A DNA stretch of 64,000 bases, from assembly GCA_002238605.1 (NCBI GenBank), contig MPMR01000005.1, positions 124,001 through 188,000 on the forward strand. Reading direction: 5' to 3'. The notes beneath the pieces were generated by a model, which was given only the letters and a program-made list of their open reading frames with translations, did not search any database and had not been told where the DNA came from. Numbering within the stretch: the stretch's first letter is position 1; every line of letters begins with the position of its first letter. This stretch comes from BD2-11 clade cluster bacterium bin43. Its GTDB lineage: Bacteria > Gemmatimonadota > Gemmatimonadetes > Longimicrobiales > Gaopeijiaceae. The translations under genes and the position numbers were made by a program. Below are positions 25,283 to 34,180 of the stretch, piece by piece.

Positions 25283-27499
25283 CTAGAAGACGACCCTGTA
25301 TGCCACGCTGATGGATCTCCCCGCTTCGGGCATGATTTCCTTTACGCGCGACAGGTGGTTCCTGTACTCGGCATTGCCAAGATTCTCTCCCCGCACGGTG
25401 ATCACGTTCAGCCGCCCCCTGACCGTGATCCGAATTCCGGCGGAGAGATCGAAAACAGCATATCCGTCCGTTGCGCTCTCGAAGGGGCCGGTCCGGTCCT
25501 GGCGAGCGGCAACCCGGGTTTCGGCCTCCACGAACCAGGCGCGCGGCGCGTAGCCGACGGCGAAACGCCCTTGCAGTGGCGGGATCAGGGGAAGCGGTTC
25601 ATCGGTCGCCTTGATCCTGCCGCGGACGTGGGAAGCCACCGCTTCCACGGTCAGATCGCCGACCACTACCCATTCCAGGGCGCTCTCGAAACCGTTGAGC
25701 ACGGCGTCGTCTCCGTGAAACTGGAAGATGGGCAGCCGCACTCGGCTCAACTCTCCCGTTTCAAGGGGGAAGACATACCCCGAGATTGCGTTGTGGAACA
25801 CGGTCATCTCGGCGTTGAGCCGGTCCCCCGTAAAGCGCACGAACATGTCGATGCCGGTGCCGCGTTCGGTTTCGAGCGACGGGTTTCCCACTTCGAAGGC
25901 ATAGGCCGCCAGGTGCGGACCCTCGGAGAAGAGTTCGTTGACGCTCGGGGTGCGGAAGGCCCGGGCGACGGAGGCGCCCACCGTGAAGTTCCGGGTCAAC
26001 CGTCCGAGCGCCCCCAGCGATCCGGATGCCGCGCCGAACGATCTCGCGCGGATGTGGCCTATATCGGATGAGGGATCCTCCCGATCCGGCCGCACGCGCG
26101 CCCAGTCGTAGCGAAGGCCGGCTTCCAGGCGTATCGGATCCAGATCGATTTCTTCCAGCGCGTAGGCGGCGAAGGAGGCGTGGGTGGAGTTCGGGGTGTA
26201 CAATCCGCCGCCGAAGCCGAAGCTCTCCCAGGAAGCCCGCGTTCCCACTCCCCCCGAAGTGAACGGTCCCCAGTCCGCGTGGCGGGCCAGGATCTCGCCG
26301 CTGACCGTCTGGCGCTCGAAGAGCGTCCCCAGAATATCGGGGGGTTCGATTTCCTTGTGCCGGTACCAGGTGTAGCCTGCGTCGATCTCGATGGTCTCGA
26401 AGACCCCATCGGACCTGACCAGGCTCCTGAGCCGGGTTGCGGTCCGCTCCATTTCGACGCGAACCCCGGCTTCGTGACCCCCGATGAATCCTCCAGGGAT
26501 GCCGTAGTCGTTGTCGTAGTAGCGGAAGGTGGCGCCGGCGTGGCCCCAGTCGTCCACCCAGGATGTTCCGCCCGAGAACTCCAGGACATCGGTGCCGGTG
26601 TTCCGGAGCACTCCGGCCGGGGTCTTCAGGTCGCCGCTGGTGCGGCGCGCGAGCTCCAGCCGCACGGGGATATGGTCGGTCAGGCCATACGTGGCGCTCA
26701 GGCTACCGCCGGCCGCGTTGCTGACGCTTTGTCCCTGGAGGGTGAAGGCGCCGGTGAGGTGGTGGGGCACAGAGGCAGGCACGTCGTCGCGCACGACGTT
26801 GATGATGCCCCCGAGGGCGTTGCTCCCGTAGAGGATCGCGCCCGGTCCGCGGATGACCTCGACCCGGCGCGCCGACGAGGCGTCGATTGCCGTGGCGTGG
26901 TCGGGACCGCTCGCGAACTGGTCGCCCACCCGCTGCCCATCCTCGAGCATGAGGATGCGGTCCCCGCTGAGGCCCCGGATCACCGGGTGCGCGGAACCCG
27001 GTCCCATGCTGCTCACGGCGAGCCCGGGTTCGGAGGCCAGCGTTTCCGCCAGGGTCCCGGCCAGGCGACGCTGCAGCTCTTCTCCCGCGAATACGCTGGC
27101 CGGCCGCAACACCTCGTTGGCCGCGCGCGCCACCAGCGACCCGGTGACCACAACGGGCGGCAGCGAGATGGGGTTGGCTTCCATCTCCACCACCACGATC
27201 TCATCGCGCGACGCGTCCACTTCAAGCGAAATCGTGCGATAGCCCAGGCGCTCGACCCGCACCGTGTAGACGCGCAAACCCGGCACGGGCACGTGAAACG
27301 TGCCGTCACCATGGGAGACTGCCATGCCGGCCGCGGCACCGATGGACACTACGGCGCCGGCGAGGGGCTCGTTCGAGTCGACGTCGCGTACGACGCCCTC
27401 GATCTCGCCCTCGTGCTCGACCTGCGCGGACGAGCCTGCGGCCCCGAGAGCCATTGCCAGAACTGCCGGAATGGAACCGGTCAGTCGCCTCAGTTTCAT
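25283..27499 (-). CDS. TonB-dependent receptor, ZnuD-like
   Basis: 738 residues. Signal peptide (1-25), carboxypeptidase-regulatory-like domain (about 32-110), plug (about 125-235, with HPVIRGLSGDRILMLEDGQRV and VIRGPGAILYGSNALGGIINV) and beta-barrel to the terminal Phe. The barrel carries RTPSVNELFSEGPHLAAYAFE and, near the end, EYRNHLSRVKEIMPEAGRS. Both resemble the zinc receptor ZnuD and related receptors. Zinc uptake is therefore the best guess, supported by His-containing proteins on both sides. Haem or another metal cannot be excluded. I found no convincing Zur box. Confidence 0.85.
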   Translation of the reverse strand: MKLRRLTGSIPAVLAMALGAAGSSAQVEHEGEIEGVVRDVDSNEPLAGAVVSIGAAAGMAVSHGDGTFHVPVPGLRVYTVRVERLGYRTISLEVDASRDEIVVVEMEANPISLPPVVVTGSLVARAANEVLRPASVFAGEELQRRLAGTLAETLASEPGLAVSSMGPGSAHPVIRGLSGDRILMLEDGQRVGDQFASGPDHATAIDASSARRVEVIRGPGAILYGSNALGGIINVVRDDVPASVPHHLTGAFTLQGQSVSNAAGGSLSATYGLTDHIPVRLELARRTSGDLKTPAGVLRNTGTDVLEFSGGTSWVDDWGHAGATFRYYDNDYGIPGGFIGGHEAGVRVEMERTATRLRSLVRSDGVFETIEIDAGYTWYRHKEIEPPDILGTLFERQTVSGEILARHADWGPFTSGGVGTRASWESFGFGGGLYTPNSTHASFAAYALEEIDLDPIRLEAGLRYDWARVRPDREDPSSDIGHIRARSFGAASGSLGALGRLTRNFTVGASVARAFRTPSVNELFSEGPHLAAYAFEVGNPSLETERGTGIDMFVRFTGDRLNAEMTVFHNAISGYVFPLETGELSRVRLPIFQFHGDDAVLNGFESALEWVVVGDLTVEAVASHVRGRIKATDEPLPLIPPLQGRFAVGYAPRAWFVEAETRVAARQDRTGPFESATDGYAVFDLSAGIRITVRGRLNVITVRGENLGNAEYRNHLSRVKEIMPEAGRSISVAYRVVF

Positions 27500-27659
27500 G
27501 GACAGCCTTCTTCCAGCCCCACCGACGTGCCTCTCGCTCCTTGCGCCAGGCTCCGCGGTGCGACTCGCCGAAATGCTTCAGCGGTTAGCGCGAATTACGG
27601 GATGGGTTGTTGCCGCGTGATGAGCGGACTGGGTTCCGGGACAACCAGCCCGGAAGGGG

Positions 27660-28034
27660 TCAGGCCCGGGGAGGGGCCCTCGGACCGCTGCCGCCGGGCG
27701 GAATCGGGCGGTTTTGCCAGGCGGTTGCGGTCGGGGTGTCCATGCTGGTTTCGGATACCAGCGGGAGGTCGATCAGAACGAGGGGGGGAACCCTCGACGA
27801 CAACGTGCGCGTCAGCTGGCACAGCAGGTGGCTGTGTCCCGTATCGCAGTGCTCGCTGTTCTCCCCTTCAATATGCACACCGGTGCTCAGCCCTCTGGCT
27901 TCGAGCACCGCATCCGCCGAAGGAAGACCGGCGAACACGGCGAACTGAAGCAGCGAGAGGGAGAGAACGCCGAAGCGGCGAAGGTCCCGCGATCGAGGAG
28001 AAATCGGCTTCACAACTATGCCGGCTGGGTACAT
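27660..28034 (-). CDS. Small exported Cys/His-motif protein upstream of the TonB receptor
   Basis: About 124 residues from ATG 28034. After a basic segment comes a hydrophobic stretch (FGVLSLSLLQFAVFAGLP), then HIEGENSEHCDTGHSHLLCQL, a compact set of His and Cys ligands suited to metal binding. The C-terminus is Pro-rich and low in complexity. Similar small proteins preceding TonB receptors are known to me from related genomes, but I cannot name a family. It lies 160 bases upstream of the receptor, same strand. The start is uncertain; GTG 28013 is an alternative and neither has a good ribosome site. Confidence 0.55.
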   Translation of the reverse strand: MYPAGIVVKPISPRSRDLRRFGVLSLSLLQFAVFAGLPSADAVLEARGLSTGVHIEGENSEHCDTGHSHLLCQLTRTLSSRVPPLVLIDLPLVSETSMDTPTATAWQNRPIPPGGSGPRAPPRA

Positions 28035-28203
28035 CCGGGTGCGGCAGGAGAGCACTCCGGGCTGATGCAGCAAGCTGCGTTCGGCGGCGGAAGGTGTCAA
28101 GACGACAACGCGTGGTTTGACCCCCGCCGGCATCCGGCCCACAATACCCGGATCCCCGCCTTCGGGGACGGGGGGGCGGAGTCACCTGAGAGGAGCGGAC
28201 GAA

Positions 28204-29100
28204 ATGAAACCGGCGAAATGGATACTCGGACTACTGGTTGTCATCCTGCTTCCGGCTTCACCGGCGGAGGCCCAGGGGCGGCGCAACCTGACCCCCGAGC
28301 AGCAGGCCGAACGGCAGCGCCGCATGGAGGAGATGCGAGCCGCCCCACGGCCCATCGAGGGCATCAACTCCATCTGGATCGACGAGCTGACCTGGATGGA
28401 GGTGCGCGACGAGATCTCCTCCGGAAAGACGATCGGCATCATCGCGACCGGAGGGGTCGAGCAGAACGGCCCCTACATGGCGGGCGGAAAGCACAACTAC
28501 GTGCTCGAGGCGATGTGCGATGCGATCGCGCGCGAACTTGGCAACGCGCTGTGCGCACCGGTCATGAAGTACGTACCCGAGGGCGACCCCGAGAACATCC
28601 GCTATCCGGGCACCCTCAGCGTGCGCCAGGTAACCTTCCGCATGGTGCTCGAGGATGTGGCCAACAGCCTGAAGAGCCAGGGGTTCACCGATGTCGTCTT
28701 CATCGGGGACAGCGGCGGCAACCAGAACGGCATGTCGGACACGGCGGAGAAACTCAACGAGTACTGGGGCGGCACGGCGCGGGCCCACTACATCGAGGAG
28801 TATTATCGGGAAGACATCTGGAGCTGCGTATTCCTCGAGGAGGAGCTCGGGATCTTCCAGAAGCCCGATTTCTGCTCCGCCACGCGCGACATTTACCACG
28901 ACGACGTGCACTACTCGTCGATCGTGGCCACCACCGACCCGGATCGCATCCGCGCGCGGCAGCGCATGGAGGAGGGGCTCTACTCGATCAACGAGGTGGA
29001 GCTGGGGCCGGTGGAGCGGACCATCGAGATCGGCGAGAGGCTGATCGAATACCGGACCGAGATCACCGTGCGGGCGATCCGGGCGAGCATGGCGCGGTAG
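28204..29100 (+). CDS. Creatininase-family-like exported protein B
   Basis: 298 residues with a signal peptide (1-24, ending AEAQ). Family landmarks are SIWIDELTWMEVRDEISSGK, IIATGGVEQNGPY (Glu86, Asn88), GKHNYV (His97), YPGTLSVRQVTF and FIGDSGGNQNG. As in the other copies, His-to-Asn, Asp-to-His and His-to-Ser replace the normal metal ligands. A Cys-containing segment (SCVFLEEELGIF...DFCSATRD) is specific to this copy. GAGAGGAG precedes the ATG. It converges with the amidase at 29144 (43-base gap) and is divergent from the ZnuD-like locus. Confidence 0.88.
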   Translation: MKPAKWILGLLVVILLPASPAEAQGRRNLTPEQQAERQRRMEEMRAAPRPIEGINSIWIDELTWMEVRDEISSGKTIGIIATGGVEQNGPYMAGGKHNYVLEAMCDAIARELGNALCAPVMKYVPEGDPENIRYPGTLSVRQVTFRMVLEDVANSLKSQGFTDVVFIGDSGGNQNGMSDTAEKLNEYWGGTARAHYIEEYYREDIWSCVFLEEELGIFQKPDFCSATRDIYHDDVHYSSIVATTDPDRIRARQRMEEGLYSINEVELGPVERTIEIGERLIEYRTEITVRAIRASMAR

Positions 29101-29143
29101 GCGCGGGCAGCCCTCCAGCCGCGGCCGCGGCCAGCGGCGCCCC

Positions 29144-30766
29144 CTATCCCAGAGTTGGCGCGAAGGTCGGCGCCCGGCGGTGCTGCGTGGCCTGCTCGAA
29201 GGCGTAGGCGATGCGGATCAGCACGGGCTCGCTCCACGCCCGCCCGAAGAACGAGACGCCCGCCGGCAGCCCGGACACGAATCCCATGGGCACGCTGATG
29301 TCCGGGTAGCCCGCGATGGCGGCCGGGCCGGCGCTGCTCCCGCCGTCCAGGCGGTCCCCCTTGATGTGGTCGGTGGTCCAGGGGAGGTCGCGGGTGGGGG
29401 CCACGATGGCGTCCAGCTGGTGCTCGTTCATCAGGGCATCGATGCCTTCCTCGCGGTTGCCGCGCTGGATGGTGCGCACCGCGTTCAGGTAGACCTCGTC
29501 GGTCAGGGGGCCGCGGGCCTGTGACGCGATCATGCGCTGCTGGCCGAAGTACGGCATCTCAAGCTCGGCATTCTGCTCGTTGAACTCGATGATCTCCGCC
29601 AGGGTGCGCAACGGCGCGTCCGGTCCCAGCGTCGCCAGGTAGGCGTTGAGGTCGGCCTTGAACTCGTATTCAAGAACGATGAGGGGGAGTTCGTCTCTCC
29701 AGTTGGCCACGGGGAGGTTGGCGGGGTCCACGATCACGGCGCCCGCGTCCCGCATCGCCAGGATGGCATCCTCGAACAGCGCCATGACGCGCGGATCGAA
29801 GCCGGTGAAGGAGCGCGCCACGCCGATGCGCGCACCCCCGAGCCCGCCGGCGTCGAGGAACTGCGTGTAGTCGGTGTGGAAGTTGCCTTCGCTGCGGGAG
29901 GTGGCCTCGTCGCGCGGGTCGACGCCCACGGCTCCCCCCAGGAGGATGGCGGCGTCGCGCACCGTGCGGGTCATGGGCCCCGCGGTATCCTGGGAGTGGG
30001 AGATGGGGATGATGCCGGAGCGGCTCCACAGGCCCACCGTGGGCTTGATGCCCACGATGCCGTTGCTGGAGGAGGGGCACATGATGGAGCCGCCGGTCTC
30101 GGTGCCGACGGTGAGGGCGCACAGGTTGGCCGACGCCGCCACCCCGGATCCGGAGCTGGAGCCGCAGGGGTTGCGGTTGAGGGCGTAGGGGTTCACGCAC
30201 TGACCGCCGCGCGCGCTCCAGCCGCTGGTGGCCCGCTCGCCCCGGAAGTAGGCCCATTCGCTCATGTTGGCCTTGCCGAGGATGATGGCCCCGGCGGCAC
30301 GCAGCCGCTCGGCGACGAAGGAATCGCGCGGCGGAATGGAGCCCTCGAGCGCGAGCGACCCGGCCGTGGTGGTCATGCGGTCGTGGGTGTCCAGGTTGTC
30401 CTTGAGGGCGACCGGAATGCCGTGCAGCGGCCCGCGCGGCCCGCCGGCGCTGCGCTCGGCGTCGAGTTCGTCGGCGATCGCGAGCGCGTCCGGGTTGATC
30501 TCGATCATCGAGCGCAGCTCCGGGCCCTGCCGGTCCATCGCCTCGATGCGGCCGATGTATGCCTGCGCGATGGAGCGCGCGGTGTGCTCCCCCGACTCCA
30601 TCATGCGCTGCAGGTCGTCGACCGTGACTTCGTCGAATTCGAAGGGTGGGACCTCGCTTCCATCGGAGGCGGCGGGCGCATCGGAGGCGGGCGGGGAACA
30701 CGCGGAGGTCATCGCCAGGCCCGCGCTGCCGGCTGCTGTCGTGCCAATGAATGTTCTACGGTCCAT
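29144..30766 (-). CDS. Exported amidase (Tat or lipoprotein signal)
   Basis: 540 residues. The N-terminus MDRRTFIGTTAAGSAG is a twin-arginine-type signal ending in TSACS, which could also be a lipobox (Cys23). The triad is Lys122 (VALKDN), cis-Ser203 (CGSSSGSG) and Ser227 (TETGGSIMCP). Similar to the other exported amidases in the window. It lies 194 bases downstream of the two-domain creatininase-like gene on the same strand, and converges with creatininase-like B. This places amidase and creatininase-like proteins side by side and suggests linked amide hydrolysis (inference). Confidence 0.9.
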   Translation of the reverse strand: MDRRTFIGTTAAGSAGLAMTSACSPPASDAPAASDGSEVPPFEFDEVTVDDLQRMMESGEHTARSIAQAYIGRIEAMDRQGPELRSMIEINPDALAIADELDAERSAGGPRGPLHGIPVALKDNLDTHDRMTTTAGSLALEGSIPPRDSFVAERLRAAGAIILGKANMSEWAYFRGERATSGWSARGGQCVNPYALNRNPCGSSSGSGVAASANLCALTVGTETGGSIMCPSSSNGIVGIKPTVGLWSRSGIIPISHSQDTAGPMTRTVRDAAILLGGAVGVDPRDEATSRSEGNFHTDYTQFLDAGGLGGARIGVARSFTGFDPRVMALFEDAILAMRDAGAVIVDPANLPVANWRDELPLIVLEYEFKADLNAYLATLGPDAPLRTLAEIIEFNEQNAELEMPYFGQQRMIASQARGPLTDEVYLNAVRTIQRGNREEGIDALMNEHQLDAIVAPTRDLPWTTDHIKGDRLDGGSSAGPAAIAGYPDISVPMGFVSGLPAGVSFFGRAWSEPVLIRIAYAFEQATQHRRAPTFAPTLG

Positions 30767-30834
30767 TCTCGATCTCCTCGTCGGTGGCCGGCGTTGGCGC
30801 GTGGCGTTGGAAGCCGCCCGGGAAACGGGACGGG

Positions 30835-30850
30835 CCGGCCCCGAGGCCGG
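30835..30850 (-). terminator. CCGGCC-CCGA-GGCCGG hairpin
   Basis: A 6-bp GC stem with a 4-base loop in the 194-base gap between the two-domain creatininase-like gene and the downstream amidase. It may attenuate or end the upstream transcript. No U tract follows, and the rest of this gap shows nothing else clear. Confidence 0.3.
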
Positions 30851-30960
30851 GATTACCTCCCGGTCCAGGGCCGGCCGCGTCGCCGATGGATGTCGCGTCT
30901 GGGTGTGTTTCCCCTCCGCCCGCCGCTCGCGACCCGTCGGCGGCTGGCGGACACTCGCCG

Positions 30961-32748
30961 CTATCGGTTTCCGATCCTCTCCTCGATGAGGCGCGCGGTG
31001 CGTTCGGCGCGGGCGTCGGAAATCTGGCGTGCGACCTCGAGCGACGCGCCCAGATCGGCGATCGAGACCCCGTTGATGACCGCCTGTCCCGTCCTCACGC
31101 GTTCGGCCCAGCGCACCGAGGCCGGGTCGTCGAGCATCATGTTCAGCGTAATTCCGGGGCTGTCGTGCAGCCCGTCGCGCGGCATGTCGTCGGTTACGAT
31201 GCCCAGGTCGCGCAGCACGTTGGGCGTGCCCGGCGGGGTCCGGTAATACTCCGGGATGAAGTGGACGGCCGCCTCATCGCCCCAGGCCTGGTTCAGCGCG
31301 TTGGCCACGTTGTCCATGCCGCGCTGGTTGCCGCCGCTGTCGCCGATCAGGACGATGTTCTCGAAGCCGTGCATCTTCAGGCTGTGGGCAACGTCGGTCA
31401 GCACCGCCTCGAAGGTCTCCTGGCGCAGGCTGATGGTGCCCGGGCTGGTCATGTGGCCGCTGGGCGGCTCGATGTTGCCTTCGGGAACGGTCTCGATCAC
31501 GGGGGCGCAAAGCGCGTTGCCGAGCTTCTTCGCGATCGCGGGGCAGTTGGCGCGCAGCACGTAGTTGTGCTTGCCGGTGACCAGCCAGGGGCCGTTGGGC
31601 TCCACGCCGCCGGTCGAGATGATGGCCGTCGTCTTGCCGCCGGCGAGCGCGTCGCGGACGTCCATCCACGTCATCTCCTCGATCCAGAGCGTGCTCGTCT
31701 CGGGGAGCGGGTTGGGGGTGTCCGCGCAGTTGTAGGTGTTGGCGCGGCAGTCGCCTCCGCCCATGGAGCGGGGATCGGGTTCCGGGCGCTGCGCCGGACC
31801 ACCACCGGCGGCCCGCATGGCCTCGAAGCGGGCACGCATCGCGGACCGGTCGGGCGCGGGCAGGGTGCCCCGGTTGGCGATGGCCCTGCGGATGGCGTCC
31901 GAGGTGTGTTCGGCGCGGAACTCCACGACCTCGCGGGCCCACTCGAGCGACTGGACCCGGTCCTCGAGGGAGACGCCGTTGATGGTCGCCTTGCCCGCCG
32001 CCACCCGCTCCTCGTAGCGCACCGAGAAGGGGTCGTCGTACAACATGTTCAGGGTGATGATCGGGTCGTCGTGCAGCCCGTCGCCTTCGCCGTCCTCGAG
32101 CCCCCGGAAGGCCATGTAGCGGGTCACGGAGTTGTAGTCGTAGTACTCCTGCACGTGCGCCACAACGGCGGCGCCCGCGAACTGTTCGTTGAGCTTCTCG
32201 GCCACGGCGCGCTGACCGCCCTGATTCCCGCCGCTGTCGCCGATGAAGATGATGTTGCGGAAGCCGTGCATCTTCAGGCTGTGCGCGACATCGGTGAGCA
32301 GCGCCTCGAAGGTCTCCTGCTGCAGGCTGAGGGTGCCGGGGCTGGTCATGTGGCCGCTGGGCGGGTCGATGCTGCCCTCGGGCACCAGCTTGATGATCGG
32401 AGCGCACAGGGCATCGCCCAGCTCCCGGGCGATGGCGTCGCAGTTGGCGCGCAGCACGAAGTTGTGCTTGCCGGTGGCCAGCCAGGGGCCGTTGGGCTCC
32501 ACGCCGCCGGTCGGGATGATGGCCGTGGTCTTGCCGTCGGCGAGGGCGTCGCGGACGTCCATCCACGTCAACTCCTCGATCCACACCGTGTTCGCCGCGG
32601 GAAGCGGGTTGGGCGTGTCGCGGCAGTTGTAGACGTTGGCGGCGCAGTCACCGCCGCCCATGCTGTTCGGATCGCGCTCGGGGCGCTGCTGGGCCATGGC
32701 GGCGGTCGAGGTGAGGAGCAGGGCTCCGGCGAGCAGGGCGGTCTTCAT
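30961..32748 (-). CDS. Two-domain creatininase-family-like exported protein
   Basis: 595 residues from ATG 32748; GGAGGAAGGATC gives a strong ribosome site. Signal peptide 1-19. Two full creatininase-like domains follow, offset by 299 residues. Each starts with a RPExDPxSMGGGDC...YNC...DTPNPLP leader carrying two Cys, then WIEE(L/M)TWMDVRDALA, GGVEPNGPW, GKHN and GDSGGNQ. The changed metal positions are Glu84/Asn86/His95 and Glu383/Asn385/His394. DNA identity between the halves is high over long stretches, so the duplication is recent or under conversion. An amidase gene follows on the same strand. Confidence 0.88.
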   Translation of the reverse strand: MKTALLAGALLLTSTAAMAQQRPERDPNSMGGGDCAANVYNCRDTPNPLPAANTVWIEELTWMDVRDALADGKTTAIIPTGGVEPNGPWLATGKHNFVLRANCDAIARELGDALCAPIIKLVPEGSIDPPSGHMTSPGTLSLQQETFEALLTDVAHSLKMHGFRNIIFIGDSGGNQGGQRAVAEKLNEQFAGAAVVAHVQEYYDYNSVTRYMAFRGLEDGEGDGLHDDPIITLNMLYDDPFSVRYEERVAAGKATINGVSLEDRVQSLEWAREVVEFRAEHTSDAIRRAIANRGTLPAPDRSAMRARFEAMRAAGGGPAQRPEPDPRSMGGGDCRANTYNCADTPNPLPETSTLWIEEMTWMDVRDALAGGKTTAIISTGGVEPNGPWLVTGKHNYVLRANCPAIAKKLGNALCAPVIETVPEGNIEPPSGHMTSPGTISLRQETFEAVLTDVAHSLKMHGFENIVLIGDSGGNQRGMDNVANALNQAWGDEAAVHFIPEYYRTPPGTPNVLRDLGIVTDDMPRDGLHDSPGITLNMMLDDPASVRWAERVRTGQAVINGVSIADLGASLEVARQISDARAERTARLIEERIGNR

Positions 32749-32916
32749 GATCCTTCCTCCTGGTTCCGATGAGTGCACGAGCATGAACGAACCGCGTGCA
32801 CACAGAAGCACATCGTACATCATGGGTGGTTTCGGTGCGAGTTCCCCGCGTAACCAGGGACAGGGGAAAACCGCATAACGTTCGTCGGTGGCCCGTCGGG
32901 AGGCGGGATCGTTGGA

Positions 32917-34098
32917 TCACCCCTCGTGAATCTCCGCCGCGGCGCGCAGACCCGACTCGAGTGCGCCGTTCATCCATCCGCGCGCACCGGAGAGGTGCTC
33001 GCCCGCGAAATGGATCGGCCCCTCGGGCAAGGCGAGCGCGCTGCCGAGTTCGCGATCCTGGTCCGGCGTGGGCTCGGCCCAGGCGCCCCGGCTCCAGCGG
33101 TCCTGCTGCCAGGAGTGGGATGTGCCGGAGGCGAAGTGGCTGGAGGCACCCGGAAGGAGCGGTTCCCAGTGGGAGAGCACGCGGGCGACGCGGGCGGGGT
33201 CGTCCAGTCCATCGAGCTCCCGGGCGCGCGCGCCGCGGACGTAGGTAAACAGGACGCCTTCGGGGCCGGCGGTATCCCAGGTGGGATGCCAGAGTTCTTC
33301 CGGCCAATCGGTCGTCCCCCACCCGTTCAGTCCTTCGGCCTCCCAGAACCGCGTCCGGAAGCGGACGAAGACCCGGGTCGCGCTCTGGTAGCGGAAGCCG
33401 CCACCCATCGCCTCGGATTTCGCAGCCGAGAGGGCCGGCGAGAAGTGGATGTTCGAGAGAAGCGGCACCGGGACGGTCACGAGCACCCTGTCCGACTCCC
33501 GGGTCCGGCCGTCCATGGAAGTGGTGCGGACCGGGGTGCCCGCCGTGATGTCGACTACGGGCGATCCCAGGACCACCCGCTCGCCCAGCGCTGATTGGAA
33601 GGCGTCGGGAAGGCGGTCGCTCCCGCCGCGAATCTTGACGTAATCCGGGCGCTCGGAAAGGAACGAGGATGCGGGAACGATTGCCCGATCTCCGCTTCGG
33701 ACTTGAAGATAGAGCCCGTCGTCGGGGTAGAGGCGGTCCAGCTCCAGCTCGAAGTGGCGGGCGTATCCGAGGGTCAGGCGGTGTTCGGGGGGGATGCGCG
33801 CGGCGCCTGCCTCGGCCGATTGCCCGGGCGCGAATGGGGTGCGTAGCGTCAGCACCCGCCCGCCGACGCGGTCACGGGCTTCCAGCACGGTCACGTCGTG
33901 GCCTGCCTGGACGAGTTCGTAGGCCGCGGCGAGGCCGGAAATGCCGGCGCCGACCACGACGACGCGCAGAGGCCGGGCCGCGGGGGTCAGTACTCCGGGC
34001 GATTCCTCCGGCCCGACGAGATCCGTGCAGGAGACCAGGCCGAGCCCCGCCAGGCCGCCGGCGCGGAGAAGGAAGTCGCGTCGATTCATGCGTTGCAT
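32917..34098 (-). CDS. FAD-dependent amine oxidase (flavin monoamine oxidase family)
   Basis: About 393 residues from ATG 34098 (a GTG at 34119 or an ATG at 34089 are alternatives). [10 protein letters not shown] is a twin-arginine signal, and LVSCTD could add a lipid anchor. The dinucleotide fold [15 protein letters not shown] and the following [15 protein letters not shown] are the classic amine-oxidase FAD motifs, and the C-terminal [22 protein letters not shown] closes the FAD site. It would oxidise an amine outside the cytoplasm to aldehyde, ammonia and peroxide; the substrate is unknown. It is divergent from the TolB-propeller gene. Confidence 0.88.
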   Translation of the reverse strand: MQRMNRRDFLLRAGGLAGLGLVSCTDLVGPEESPGVLTPAARPLRVVVVGAGISGLAAAYELVQAGHDVTVLEARDRVGGRVLTLRTPFAPGQSAEAGAARIPPEHRLTLGYARHFELELDRLYPDDGLYLQVRSGDRAIVPASSFLSERPDYVKIRGGSDRLPDAFQSALGERVVLGSPVVDITAGTPVRTTSMDGRTRESDRVLVTVPVPLLSNIHFSPALSAAKSEAMGGGFRYQSATRVFVRFRTRFWEAEGLNGWGTTDWPEELWHPTWDTAGPEGVLFTYVRGARARELDGLDDPARVARVLSHWEPLLPGASSHFASGTSHSWQQDRWSRGAWAEPTPDQDRELGSALALPEGPIHFAGEHLSGARGWMNGALESGLRAAAEIHEG

Positions 34099-34180
34099 CT
34101 GCGCTCTATGCGCGTTCACTTCATGAGTTCCGCCGCTCGCCGTCCGTCTCGTCCGCGAACTCCCTTCAGGAAGACATCAG

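Noticed and set aside
27500-28203. Zur box for the ZnuD-like locus
   Set aside because: I looked in both gaps for a TATAAC-type palindrome and saw none that is convincing.
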